Shown here piece after piece: positions 27,983 through 35,841 of a DNA stretch of 64,000 nucleotides. Source of the stretch: Granulicella sp. L60 (GTDB lineage: Bacteria > Acidobacteriota > Terriglobia > Terriglobales > Acidobacteriaceae); NCBI RefSeq assembly GCF_009765825.1, contig NZ_LMUR01000022.1, positions 755,101-819,100 of the forward strand, in the 5' to 3' direction. The notes below the pieces were generated by a model. That model did not search any database and had not been told where the DNA came from. It saw nothing but the letters and a program-made list of their open reading frames with translations. Each line of letters starts with the position of its first letter. The stretch's first letter is position 1. Made by a program: the position numbers and the translations under genes.

Positions 27983-27998
27983 AGCAATAAATGTTGCA
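27983..27998. promoter_or_regulatory. Regulon palindrome, site C (permease operon)
   Basis: Read on the minus strand it is TGCAAC-ATTT-ATTGCT. It lies 50 bp downstream of the TTGACA box at 28049-28054 and about 160 bp upstream of the permease start, leaving a long leader. Sites C and D sit back to back, 214 bp apart, in the divergent region that separates the permease operon from the GNAT/racemase operon. Confidence 0.75.
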
Positions 27999-28024
27999 TT
28001 AACTTGAGAGGCTTGTATGACGTC

Positions 28025-28054
28025 AGTGTCACGCGTAAAGGTGAGGTCTGTCAA
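28025..28054 (-). promoter_or_regulatory. Promoter of the permease-dacB-M20 operon
   Basis: A perfect TTGACA (28054-28049 on the minus strand) is followed after 18 nt by GACACT (28030-28025). The -10 match is modest, but the spacing to palindrome C resembles the other units of the cluster. Confidence 0.45.
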
Positions 28055-28154
28055 CGTAATTGTGAAGCTGGCTCTCAGGATTCTCTGTAAAAACAACTAG
28101 AAGATCTCTGACTTAATATCTTTCTCGTAGTTTATTTTTGTTGTCGTTTTAGGT

Positions 28155-28183
28155 TTGACAACCCGCAAATGCTCCCCTACAGT
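28155..28183 (+). promoter_or_regulatory. Promoter of the GNAT-racemase operon
   Basis: TTGACA (28155-28160), a 17-nt spacer and TACAGT (28178-28183) make a good sigma70-like promoter. Transcription would begin near 28190, about 22 nt before palindrome D. Confidence 0.65.
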
Positions 28184-28211
28184 TGCTAGACGGAACTAGA
28201 TTTATAGAATA

Positions 28212-28227
28212 TGCAACGTTTGTTCCA
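28212..28227. promoter_or_regulatory. Regulon palindrome, site D (GNAT-racemase operon)
   Basis: TGCAAC-GTTT-GTTCCA, flanked by A and T that extend the symmetry (28211-28228). It lies between the predicted transcription start and the start codon at 28251, a position suited to repression. Confidence 0.75.
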
Positions 28228-28250
28228 TTTTTGACTTGCTTCGATCCAAA

Positions 28251-28967
28251 ATGACCTTTTCTTCCCAACCCGAGATCAATATCCGTCCGCTGCGCACTCA
28301 CGAGGAGTTGGATGGCGCTGTTTCGTTGCAGCGTAGTGTCTGGGGCTATCTTGACCTTGAAGTCGACTCTCGTTCCATGCTAACGGTCGCATCCCGTTTT
28401 GCTGGCCAAACACTTGGAGCATTCGATCAAGATCGGGTGGTCGGCTTTTCACTCGCGTTTGCGACATTGCCTGTTGGCCGGCTGCACTCACATCGTGTTG
28501 GAGTGCATCCCGATTATCAGAACTTAGGTGTTGGCCGGAAGCTTAAGCTAGCTCAGCGCGCCGATGCCCTTGCTCGGGGTATCGAAACCATTCAATGGAC
28601 GTTCGACCCATTGCAGTCACGCAACGCCTACTTCAATATCGTACGACTGGGCGGTATTGCAAGGGCCTATATTCCCAATCTATACGGCATTACCACCAGC
28701 CCTCTTCATGGTGGCCTGCCAACTGACCGCCTGCTTATCGAGTGGAATCTTCAAAGCGGACGTGTCAATGAGATCCTGGCTGGCGGGCCCATAGTTCATG
28801 GCAAAAATATTTTGGAAATACGTTTGCCGCCACCAAGCGGTCGTATTGACTCGACAGCACAGGCGGCCCTTCGCGAACAGTTTGTGGACTACTTCAGCAA
28901 AGGCTATGTTGTTTGTGGCTTCCGTAAAGAAATCGATACTCACGTTTACATTCTGGAGAAATTGTGA
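28251..28967 (+). CDS. GNAT superfamily N-acyltransferase (COG3375 type), probable D-amino-acid N-succinyltransferase
   Basis: A 238-residue protein. The acyl-CoA-binding motif is HSHRVGVHPDYQNLGVGRKL (Q-x-x-G-x-G), followed by IQWTFDPLQSRNAYFNI and LHGGLPTDRLLIEW, which I recognise from the COG3375 group of predicted acetyltransferases. The racemase gene downstream overlaps it by 4 nt (GTGA), so the two are coupled. In Geobacillus kaustophilus a GNAT enzyme next to N-succinylamino-acid racemase transfers succinyl from succinyl-CoA to D-amino acids; I infer the same here. The donor and acceptor cannot be read from the sequence. The frame is open from a TTG at 28236; neither start has a clear ribosome site. 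Confidence 0.8.
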   Translation: MTFSSQPEINIRPLRTHEELDGAVSLQRSVWGYLDLEVDSRSMLTVASRFAGQTLGAFDQDRVVGFSLAFATLPVGRLHSHRVGVHPDYQNLGVGRKLKLAQRADALARGIETIQWTFDPLQSRNAYFNIVRLGGIARAYIPNLYGITTSPLHGGLPTDRLLIEWNLQSGRVNEILAGGPIVHGKNILEIRLPPPSGRIDSTAQAALREQFVDYFSKGYVVCGFRKEIDTHVYILEKL

Positions 28968-30103
28968 AGATAGAGAGCATTCAAGCACGCGAAATCGCCA
29001 TGCGCTTGTCCAAGCCGTTCGAGACCAGCTTCGGTGTTACGCAGGACCGCCGGATCATTCTCGTAGAGTTGAAGACAGACGAGGGAATTGGATGGGGCGA
29101 GGTCACGGCAGGAGAAGGTCCTTTCTACAACCCTGAGACGACAGATACTGCGTGGCTCATACTTCGCAATTTTATTGCTCGGCTTGTGGTGGGAAACAGC
29201 TTCACGGATGCAGCCGGAGTTCTCCATGCTATGGCGCCAATTCGAGGCCATGAGATGGCAAAGGCGGCCGTTGAAAATGCGACGTGGGATGTACTTGCGC
29301 GTCACGGCGGCGTGCCGCTTCACTCTCTGCTCGGAGGCACTCAGCGAGAGATTCCCTGTGGCGTCTCGCTTGGAATCCATAGCGATATACCGAGTCTTCT
29401 CGACAAGATCGGAGAAGAGCTCTCCGCATCTTATAAGCGCATTAAACTCAAGATTAAGCCTGGTAAAGATGTCGCGTTTGTCGAAGCGGCACGTCGGCAC
29501 TATCCGGATATTGCACTCACCGTAGATGCAAACTCTGCCTACACCTTGCAGGATGTTGAACTTCTGAAGCAACTGGACGGTTTCAATCTCACGTATATCG
29601 AGCAGCCGCTCGAGTGGAATGAGATCTATCAACATGCTGCACTGCAACGTCAACTTAGTACGGCTATTTGCCTGGACGAATGCATTCACGGACTTCGGGA
29701 CGCTCAAGCAGCCGTGGAGCTTGAAGCTTGCAAGGTTATCAACATCAAGTTAGGGCGTGTATCGGGGCATACAGAGGCGAAACGTATTCAGCAGTATTGT
29801 TTGGAGCATGGAATTCCGGTCTGGTGTGGCGGTATGTTGGAGTCTGGCGTCGGACGAGCACACAATATCGCAATGTCTTCACTGCCGGGTTTCGTATTGC
29901 CGGGTGATGTCTCTGCGAGTAAGCGCTACTGGAAAGATGACATCATTGAACCCGAGGTAACGGTTAGCTCAAAAGGCACAATCATGATGCCGGACGGACC
30001 GGGCCTCGGCTTTGCTTTACGCCATGATCTTATCGAGCGGCTAACTGTTCGCAAAGAGGAGTGGCTGCCGCGACAAGCAGTGAGCAGCTACGCTACAGCA
30101 TAG
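28964..30103 (+). CDS. N-succinylamino-acid racemase / o-succinylbenzoate synthase family enzyme (enolase superfamily)
   Basis: A 379-residue protein matching the NSAR/OSBS group along its length. The KxK base pair is in RIKLKIKPGKDV (about residue 161), metal ligands in LTVDANSAYTL, YIEQPLEWNEI and ICLDECIHGL, and the second-face lysine in VINIKLGRVSGH; PVWCGGMLESGVGRAHN and LPGDVSASKRYWKDDI are also typical. The reaction is 1,1-proton transfer interconverting N-succinyl-D- and L-amino acids. No menaquinone genes are nearby, and it is coupled to a GNAT gene, so racemisation rather than OSB synthesis is likely. L-Ala-D/L-Glu epimerase is a related alternative, but motif order and the C-terminal part fit NSAR better. 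The start codon is GTG. Confidence 0.88.
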   Translation: MKIESIQAREIAMRLSKPFETSFGVTQDRRIILVELKTDEGIGWGEVTAGEGPFYNPETTDTAWLILRNFIARLVVGNSFTDAAGVLHAMAPIRGHEMAKAAVENATWDVLARHGGVPLHSLLGGTQREIPCGVSLGIHSDIPSLLDKIGEELSASYKRIKLKIKPGKDVAFVEAARRHYPDIALTVDANSAYTLQDVELLKQLDGFNLTYIEQPLEWNEIYQHAALQRQLSTAICLDECIHGLRDAQAAVELEACKVINIKLGRVSGHTEAKRIQQYCLEHGIPVWCGGMLESGVGRAHNIAMSSLPGFVLPGDVSASKRYWKDDIIEPEVTVSSKGTIMMPDGPGLGFALRHDLIERLTVRKEEWLPRQAVSSYATA

Positions 30104-30296
30104 AGATGCAGCGAGTACATAGCTCCTGCGTGAGTGCAATCTATATGGTCTGCGCTCACTGCTCAAATAGTTGCAAGTTGCTGTGAACATGCGGAAGACC
30201 TTTCCGAAGTGATCTCTTACGTTATGAGATTTGATTCGCACAATACTTCTAATAAATGAGCTGAGTTTCGCGAAGTTCTTTTGATTGAGATAATTA

Positions 30297-30324
30297 TTGA
30301 CTTGCGGGCTATAGTGTGTACGAT
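30297..30324 (+). promoter_or_regulatory. Promoter of the deacylase-fusion operon
   Basis: TTGACT (30297-30302), 16-nt spacer, TACGAT (30319-30324). It sits in the 305-bp gap behind the racemase gene. The rest of that gap, 30104-30290, shows nothing I can name. Confidence 0.5.
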
Positions 30325-30344
30325 TCTCACCTTACTCCTTTTTG

Positions 30345-30360
30345 TGTAACAAATGTTGCA
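30345..30360. promoter_or_regulatory. Regulon palindrome, site E (deacylase)
   Basis: TGTAAC-AAAT-GTTGCA, five of six arm positions paired. It begins 42 nt after the -35 box and ends 48 nt before the deacylase start codon. Confidence 0.75.
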
Positions 30361-30408
30361 GGCTTGCAAAACTCCATTTAAGTGAATAGAAACTCTTTCG
30401 GAGGGTCC

Positions 30409-32067
30409 ATGGCAAAACTGAACTGGCTCAAGGCTTTGAGTATTTTGACCTTGTGTCTTATATATTGCAGAGTGGGATTGTCTCAGGCCGCTGAGAGTTC
30501 AGGCTCAACATATGATGTCGTTATTCGGCATGGTCGGGTACTCGATGGTGCAGGTAATCCGTGGATAGCAGCAGATGTTGCAATTTCGGGAGGTAGATTC
30601 GTCAAGGTTGGCAAAGTCGCTGGGACTGGCAAGCGTGAGATCGATGCCACCGGCCTGTATGTCTCACCTGGTTGGATTGATGTTATGGATCAGTCAGGAT
30701 CAGTGCTTCTGAAGAATGGGCTCGCCGAAAACAAGCTTCGCGAAGGCGTGACGTCTGCGATTGCAGGGGAAGGGGGAACGCCGGTCGAGGCGGCCCAGAT
30801 TGGCGAGTACTTCGCCCAGCTGCAGAAGCAGGGAATCAGCATCAATTTTGGCAGCTACTACAGTGAAACTCAGGCAAGGGTCGCCGTGATCGGACAGGTC
30901 GACCGTCCTCCTATCGCCGAAGAGTTGAAACGTATGAAGGGCCTGATGGCAACAGCCATGCAGCAGGGAGCTATGGGTATGACGACAGCTCTTATCTATC
31001 CCCCTTCCAGTTATGCGAAAACGGACGAGCTGATCTCAATGGCTTCGGTTGCAGGTGTATACGGCGGTCTTTATGCCAGCCATATGCGTGGCGAAGGCAA
31101 AGAAGTTGTTCAGGCGGTTGATGAACTAATTGAAATCTCTGAGAAGGCACACATACCAGCGGAGATATTTCACTTGAAGGTTGCTTATCAGCCTGACTGG
31201 GGCAAGTCCATGGCAATTATTGGACAGCATGTCGCTGCGGCTCGAGCGCGCGGTGACGAAGTGGCCGGAGACTTGTATGTCTACACAGCCGGTGGAACCG
31301 GGCTTGAAGCGACCATTCCCTCGTGGGCCTTCGACGGCGGACATGATGCTCTAAAAAAACGCCTTCAGGATCCTGCGATTCGTGAACGTCTTAAGAAAGA
31401 GCAGAAGACTGGCTCGCCTGGGTGGTGGGACATTATTGAGGCAGCGGGAGGATGGGACGGAATCATACTCGTGGATGCTGCGAACCCAGCGAATAAAAAA
31501 TACGAAGGCAAGTCGATGACGGTGATTGCGAAGGAGATGGGAAAAGACCCTTCTGACGCAGCGTTCGATCTTGTGGAACAAGGTAATTCGCGTGTGCTGG
31601 CGGTATATCACATGATGAGCGAAGAGGATGTTGAAACCGCTCTCCACTTTCCCTGGACGAGTATTGGGAGCGACTCCGGTTCCTCCAAAATCGCAGGTCA
31701 ACCAGCGGACCTCAATCACCCCCGTGCATACGGAAATTTCCCGCGGGTTATCGCTCACTTTGTGAGAGACACTCAAACGCTGACGCTGGAGGATGCAATC
31801 CGCAAGATGACCTCGTGGCCAGCGACGCGGTTTCGCCTCTCCGATCGTGGTGTTATTCGTGAGGGGGCGCGAGCAGATGTAACGATCTTCGATTACGACA
31901 AGATCCAGGATCGTTCTACCTATGAGCAGCCCGTTGCATATCCTGATGGAATTCCCTACGTCCTGGTGAATGGGGAGATCGTGATCGATAAGGCGCAGCA
32001 TACCGGCGCGAAGCCGGGAAGCATTCTGTTTGGACAGGGTAGGGGCCTCGATCTACCGTTACCTTAG
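30409..32067 (+). CDS. N-acyl-D-amino-acid deacylase (D-aminoacylase), secreted
   Basis: A 552-residue amidohydrolase. I chose the ATG at 30409 because GGAGG lies 4 nt upstream and a Sec signal begins there (LKALSILTLCLIYCRVGLSQ); an upstream GTG at 30382 would push the signal inward. The core has VSPGWIDVMDQSGSVLL at the first metal-site strand (the usual HxH is replaced, as in this group), IPAEIFHLKVAYQPDWGKS with the lysine/histidine block, TIPSWAFDGG, IGSDSGSS with the catalytic aspartate and HTGAKPG near the end. D-aminoacylases hydrolyse N-acyl-D-amino acids to D-amino acid and acid. Here it would act outside the cytoplasm. A wrecked paralogue lies at 22807-23607. The next gene follows after 24 nt. 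Confidence 0.9.
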   Translation: MAKLNWLKALSILTLCLIYCRVGLSQAAESSGSTYDVVIRHGRVLDGAGNPWIAADVAISGGRFVKVGKVAGTGKREIDATGLYVSPGWIDVMDQSGSVLLKNGLAENKLREGVTSAIAGEGGTPVEAAQIGEYFAQLQKQGISINFGSYYSETQARVAVIGQVDRPPIAEELKRMKGLMATAMQQGAMGMTTALIYPPSSYAKTDELISMASVAGVYGGLYASHMRGEGKEVVQAVDELIEISEKAHIPAEIFHLKVAYQPDWGKSMAIIGQHVAAARARGDEVAGDLYVYTAGGTGLEATIPSWAFDGGHDALKKRLQDPAIRERLKKEQKTGSPGWWDIIEAAGGWDGIILVDAANPANKKYEGKSMTVIAKEMGKDPSDAAFDLVEQGNSRVLAVYHMMSEEDVETALHFPWTSIGSDSGSSKIAGQPADLNHPRAYGNFPRVIAHFVRDTQTLTLEDAIRKMTSWPATRFRLSDRGVIREGARADVTIFDYDKIQDRSTYEQPVAYPDGIPYVLVNGEIVIDKAQHTGAKPGSILFGQGRGLDLPLP

Positions 32068-32091
32068 CTCAAACAGCACTTAGGAGCAGTG

Positions 32092-34545
32092 ATGCCGAAT
32101 ACGAGATTGGGTCCCATATGTCAGCGCAATCTTCGAGCTCTTACGTTTCTACCCCTATGGGTTTTAGGTTTTCTGCTGTCTTCTGTCTCAGGGTGTGTCT
32201 TCGTGTGTCACGCGTCGGCGCAGTCGCCGGTATCTTTAGCAAGCAATATCTCCCCCGATGAGAGGTGGAGACCCGTCACTACAGCTCTCACGCAGACAAT
32301 TCAACATGAGATGACAGACAAACAGCTGCCTGCTGTCGCAATTGCACTGGTGGATAATCAGAAGATAGTTTGGGCAGAGGGATTTGGCTATCAGGATCCA
32401 GATCATAAGATTTTAGCTACCGCCGATACTCTATTCCGCGTCGGATCTGTCTCCAAGCTCTTCACCGATATTGGTGTGATGAAGCTGGTGGAAGCTGGAC
32501 AGCTCGATCTGGATGCGCCTATCGGCAAATACCTGAGAGACTTCAAACCGAATAATCCCTTTGGCCAACCGATTACACTGCGTGAACTGATGTCGCATCG
32601 ATCCGGACTGGTGAGAGAACCTCCCGTAGGACACTACTTCGACGCATCGGAACCGAGCCTTAAAGACACTGTGCAGAGTCTTAACCAGACGACCCTTGTG
32701 TATGCTCCCGGCTCGCATACGAAGTACTCGAATGCTGCAGTTGCAACGGTTGGTTACACTCTCGAGGTCGTAAGCGGCGATCCCTACGCAAAATATCTTA
32801 GTCATGCTGTTCTGGAACCGTTGGGCATGAGTCACAGTGCCTTCGAGCTGAAGCCAGAGTTGATGAATAATTTGGCGGCTGCTTCGATGTGGAGCTACGA
32901 TGGGCTCAACTTTACAGCTCCCACATTCCAACTTGGCGAAGGGCCTGCCGGCTGCATGTACTCAACGGTTACAGACCTCGGTCGATTTCTAAGCGTGTTA
33001 TTTGCCGGAGGCAGATCTGGTGAGACGCAGGTCATACAGAGCAGGACGCTCGATGAGATGTGGACGCCGCAGTTTACTGGCAATGCACCGCGCTCTTTCG
33101 GTCTTGGCTTTCAGCTTGGAAACATCGAGGGCCATCGCACATTCGGCCATGGTGGAGCGATCTATGGTTTTGCCACGCAAGTCATTGGACTTCCGGACGA
33201 TAAGCTCGGAGTGATTGTGATCACGACCTTGGACAGCACAAATGCGGTGGCAAACCATATTGCGGATGAAGCGTTACGCCTTATGCTGAGCCAACGTAAT
33301 GGTCAGCCACTACCACAACTGTTCTCTACCAGCGCGATTTCACCCGATTTGGCGCGGAAGGCAGATGGACACTATAGCAATGGAAAAGATGAGGTTGACT
33401 TAGTTGAGCAGAGCGGGCGGCTCTTCCTCTCCCGGCCAGAGGGAGGAAGCAAGGTCGAACTAAAAGATGCAGGGACTTATTGGATCAAGGACAGCAGGAT
33501 TGGATACGACCCGGCAAAGATAATATTCCAAGGAAACGGGACTAATACAGACACAGTTCAAATGGATGGCCAGACATATAAACGCCATACGAACGCGATG
33601 CCTTTAGAAGCGTCCCCTGCAATTAAGCAATTGGTCGGAGAGTACGGTTGGAGTTTTAATAAGCTCTATACATTTGAAGACCGTGGGCGTTTGAAGCTGC
33701 TGATCGAGTGGTTCGATTTTGCCGCATTGGAAGAGATCTCACCCGATCACTTCCGATTCACGGAGAGTGGTCTATACCAGGGCGAGACGGCTATCTTCGA
33801 ACGCAATGCCGATGGAACGATCAGCGGTGTAAGAGTCGGCGGTGTGTTGTTTCCCAAACTGCAGACGAACGCTGACGGCTCCGTGTTTCAGATCAAACCC
33901 TTGAAGCCTGTAGAACAACTACGTAAAGAGGCATTAGCCAGCAAGCCACCCATTGAAGCAGGGAACTTACGCCCTGCAGACTTGGTTGAACTGAATAAGT
34001 TGGATCCGTCAATCAAGCTCGATATCCGTTATGCAACTTCGAAGAACTTCCTGAGGGCGCCGCTGTACCTGCAGCCACGTGCGTATATGCAGCGTCCTGC
34101 CGCGGAAGCAGTCGTGCGTGCTTCTCAGACGCTCCACAAGCTTGGCTATGGTCTCCTAATTCACGATTCATACCGTCCCTGGTATGTGACCAAGATGTTC
34201 TGGGATGGAACACCAGATGACAAAAAGATCTTTGTAGCTGATCCGAGCCAGGGTTCTCGGCATAATCGCGGCTGCGCGGTGGATCTAACTCTATATGACC
34301 TCAAGACTGGACAGCCCATCGTGATGACAGGTGGCTACGATGAGATGTCTGAGCGTTCCTATCCGTTCTACCCTGGAGGTACGTCGCTGCAGCGATGGCA
34401 TCGTCACCTCCTACGCGAGGCAATGGAAGAAGAGGGCTTTACGGTGTATGAGTTTGAATGGTGGCACTTCGACTACAAGGACTACCGTCATTACTCTATC
34501 TCCAACCTTACCTTCGAAGATCTGGATCGCGCAGCGGTCAAATGA
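32092..34545 (+). CDS. Fusion of class C beta-lactamase-type serine hydrolase and VanX-type D-Ala-D-Ala dipeptidase
   Basis: An 817-residue exported protein with a hydrophobic N-terminus (residues about 15-43). Residues about 60-385 form a serine hydrolase with SxxK in FRVGSVSKLFTDIG, YxN in HTKYSNAAVATVGY and the FGHGGAIYGFATQ block. A beta-rich linker (about 390-610) follows. Residues about 640-817 are an M15D dipeptidase: LDIRYATSKNFL, LLIHDSYRPWYVTKMF, the SxHxxGxAxD zinc motif in SRHNRGCAVDLTLYD and the ExxH motif in YEFEWWHFDY, so all zinc ligands and the catalytic glutamate are present. VanX enzymes split free D-Ala-D-Ala. AGGAG precedes the ATG at 32092. It follows the deacylase in one operon under palindrome E. 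Confidence 0.92.
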   Translation: MPNTRLGPICQRNLRALTFLPLWVLGFLLSSVSGCVFVCHASAQSPVSLASNISPDERWRPVTTALTQTIQHEMTDKQLPAVAIALVDNQKIVWAEGFGYQDPDHKILATADTLFRVGSVSKLFTDIGVMKLVEAGQLDLDAPIGKYLRDFKPNNPFGQPITLRELMSHRSGLVREPPVGHYFDASEPSLKDTVQSLNQTTLVYAPGSHTKYSNAAVATVGYTLEVVSGDPYAKYLSHAVLEPLGMSHSAFELKPELMNNLAAASMWSYDGLNFTAPTFQLGEGPAGCMYSTVTDLGRFLSVLFAGGRSGETQVIQSRTLDEMWTPQFTGNAPRSFGLGFQLGNIEGHRTFGHGGAIYGFATQVIGLPDDKLGVIVITTLDSTNAVANHIADEALRLMLSQRNGQPLPQLFSTSAISPDLARKADGHYSNGKDEVDLVEQSGRLFLSRPEGGSKVELKDAGTYWIKDSRIGYDPAKIIFQGNGTNTDTVQMDGQTYKRHTNAMPLEASPAIKQLVGEYGWSFNKLYTFEDRGRLKLLIEWFDFAALEEISPDHFRFTESGLYQGETAIFERNADGTISGVRVGGVLFPKLQTNADGSVFQIKPLKPVEQLRKEALASKPPIEAGNLRPADLVELNKLDPSIKLDIRYATSKNFLRAPLYLQPRAYMQRPAAEAVVRASQTLHKLGYGLLIHDSYRPWYVTKMFWDGTPDDKKIFVADPSQGSRHNRGCAVDLTLYDLKTGQPIVMTGGYDEMSERSYPFYPGGTSLQRWHRHLLREAMEEEGFTVYEFEWWHFDYKDYRHYSISNLTFEDLDRAAVK

Positions 34546-34590
34546 GTCGTTCTGTCCCGACGCGGGAAGAATACTTTGGGCCGAAGGCAT

Positions 34591-35460
34591 CTAGGGTGAC
34601 TCATACCAACGAAAGCCCTCGCGCTGCTCCTTTGCCGCTTCTCGTAGTCGCACTATAGTCGCCTCCCGATCCAGATTCGCACAGGCGACGAGTAAGAGAT
34701 TTGCAATCGCCATAGGAGCAACATAGGAATCGAGGAATGATCCACTATCTACGGAGGCAACGAAAAATTCGTCAGTAAAACGTGCAACGGGAGAGACATA
34801 TGTGCCCGTAATACCGATGCAGTAGGCGCCGTTGTCGTGCGCTTTTTTAAGAGCCTCTACAGTCTGACGCAGGCCCCGACGAAAGCTGACCGCGATGACC
34901 ACGTCGCCCTTACCAAACAGACGTGAGATATGAGTACTGCGTCCGATCGTCGTCGCCGTGTAGACGGGAAGACCTATGACGGTTAGATGGTGCTCAAGGT
35001 ACTGCACGAGGCTTGCGGCGAGGTCTCCACCGATGATCAAGATCCGTTTGGCACTGTGGATCTTCTTCGCCGCAAGCGTAAGTCGCTTCACGTCCAGCAT
35101 GTTTCGGACCGCGTTTAGATTCTTGAAATCCTGCTCAAGTGTGGCCTGAAGATGATCCGGAATCTTCGCGTCTCCTGCGCCGCTTGCTTGCATGCCGTCG
35201 AGGGAGGTAGCGTTTGCAATGGACAGATCATGCAAATAGTTCTGGAACGCCCGATAGTTTTCAAAACCGACCTTCTGGATGATCCTGACCATCGTTGCGG
35301 CGTCCGTATCCAGACGTTCTGCTGCAGCTCTCACGCTGAGAAGGACAAACTCACGTGGATGCTGCATGACGCGCCGTAGGATCTCCTGGCGACGCGGACT
35401 AAGGAGCTGCATCCAGCTCTTGGGATCTTCGGCAAAACGCGGTTGCTGGCTAATTTGCAT
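34591..35460 (-). CDS. RpiR/MurR-family transcriptional regulator (second copy)
   Basis: A 289-residue paralogue of the regulator at 20065-20943, alike over its whole length by eye: HTH in SVRAAAERLDTDAATMVRII and GFENYRAFQNYLHDL, SIS domain in RILIIGGDLAASL, GKGDVVIAVSFRRGLRQTVE and GAYCIGITGTYVSPVA. The ATG at 35460 is chosen because a TTGACA-17-AATGCT promoter ends 9 nt before it, as at the first copy; the frame is open to 35547 but that start would lie upstream of the promoter. It closes the right end of the palindrome-bearing cluster and is convergent with the fusion gene. Differences lie mostly in the linker and in SIS-domain surface residues, so the two may respond to different ligands at the same site. 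Confidence 0.92.
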   Translation of the reverse strand: MQISQQPRFAEDPKSWMQLLSPRRQEILRRVMQHPREFVLLSVRAAAERLDTDAATMVRIIQKVGFENYRAFQNYLHDLSIANATSLDGMQASGAGDAKIPDHLQATLEQDFKNLNAVRNMLDVKRLTLAAKKIHSAKRILIIGGDLAASLVQYLEHHLTVIGLPVYTATTIGRSTHISRLFGKGDVVIAVSFRRGLRQTVEALKKAHDNGAYCIGITGTYVSPVARFTDEFFVASVDSGSFLDSYVAPMAIANLLLVACANLDREATIVRLREAAKEQREGFRWYESP

Positions 35461-35469
35461 GATAGACGC

Positions 35470-35498
35470 AGCATTGCGGATACAAGCCACTCTGTCAA
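35470..35498 (-). promoter_or_regulatory. Promoter of the second rpiR-type gene, leaderless
   Basis: TTGACA at 35498-35493, 17-nt spacer, AATGCT at 35475-35470, then 9 nt to the ATG. Box, spacing and AATGCTGCG core equal those of the first regulator gene. Confidence 0.6.
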
Positions 35499-35704
35499 CT
35501 GTGTTGTTCAAATTCCGGCAAATCAGCCCAAGCTGAGTCAGTAACACGTGCTCCTTTCTGTGATAGCTACGGTAGATAGGGACTTCGCTGAAACTGGGAT
35601 TACTCTATTTCATGGAGCAATGTTTGCTGCCAAATCAGAACTGATCATTAGCTGCTTCATACTGCAGAACGCACATCGCGCAAATAATCAAACTGCAAAA
35701 GACA

Positions 35705-35710
35705 TTGACA
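35705..35710 (+). promoter_or_regulatory. -35 box of the S9 peptidase promoter
   Basis: A perfect TTGACA lies 41 bp before palindrome F, like the other units. The -10 at 17 nt would be CAGACT, a poor match, so only the -35 element is called. The rest of the gap 35499-35841 holds palindrome F and the S9 ribosome site; nothing else was recognised. Confidence 0.4.
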
Positions 35711-35751
35711 ATTTGGGGTATTCATACCAGACTGACGCCAGCATGATTCAA

Positions 35752-35767
35752 TGCAACAAACATTGCT
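35752..35767. promoter_or_regulatory. Regulon palindrome, site F (S9 peptidase)
   Basis: TGCAAC-AAAC-ATTGCT, ending 74 nt before the peptidase start codon. It brings the S9 gene into the same control group although that gene stands beyond the second regulator. Confidence 0.72.
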
Positions 35768-35841
35768 TTTCAGTATTTAGCGAGCGATGCGTTCCCAGCG
35801 ATGCATGGCCAATATTAGCTCTTAGGAAAGAGGTCGTAAGA

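Noticed and set aside
28964..30103. Menaquinone o-succinylbenzoate synthase (menC) for the racemase gene
   Set aside because: No other men gene is nearby, and coupling to a GNAT gene with the shared palindrome favours the racemase role; OSBS side activity remains possible.
35616..35628. AGCAATGTTTGCT, a further palindrome-like site before the S9 gene
   Set aside because: The arms resemble the regulon motif but the spacing is shorter than the 4-bp spacer of all six accepted sites, and it lies upstream of the TTGACA box.
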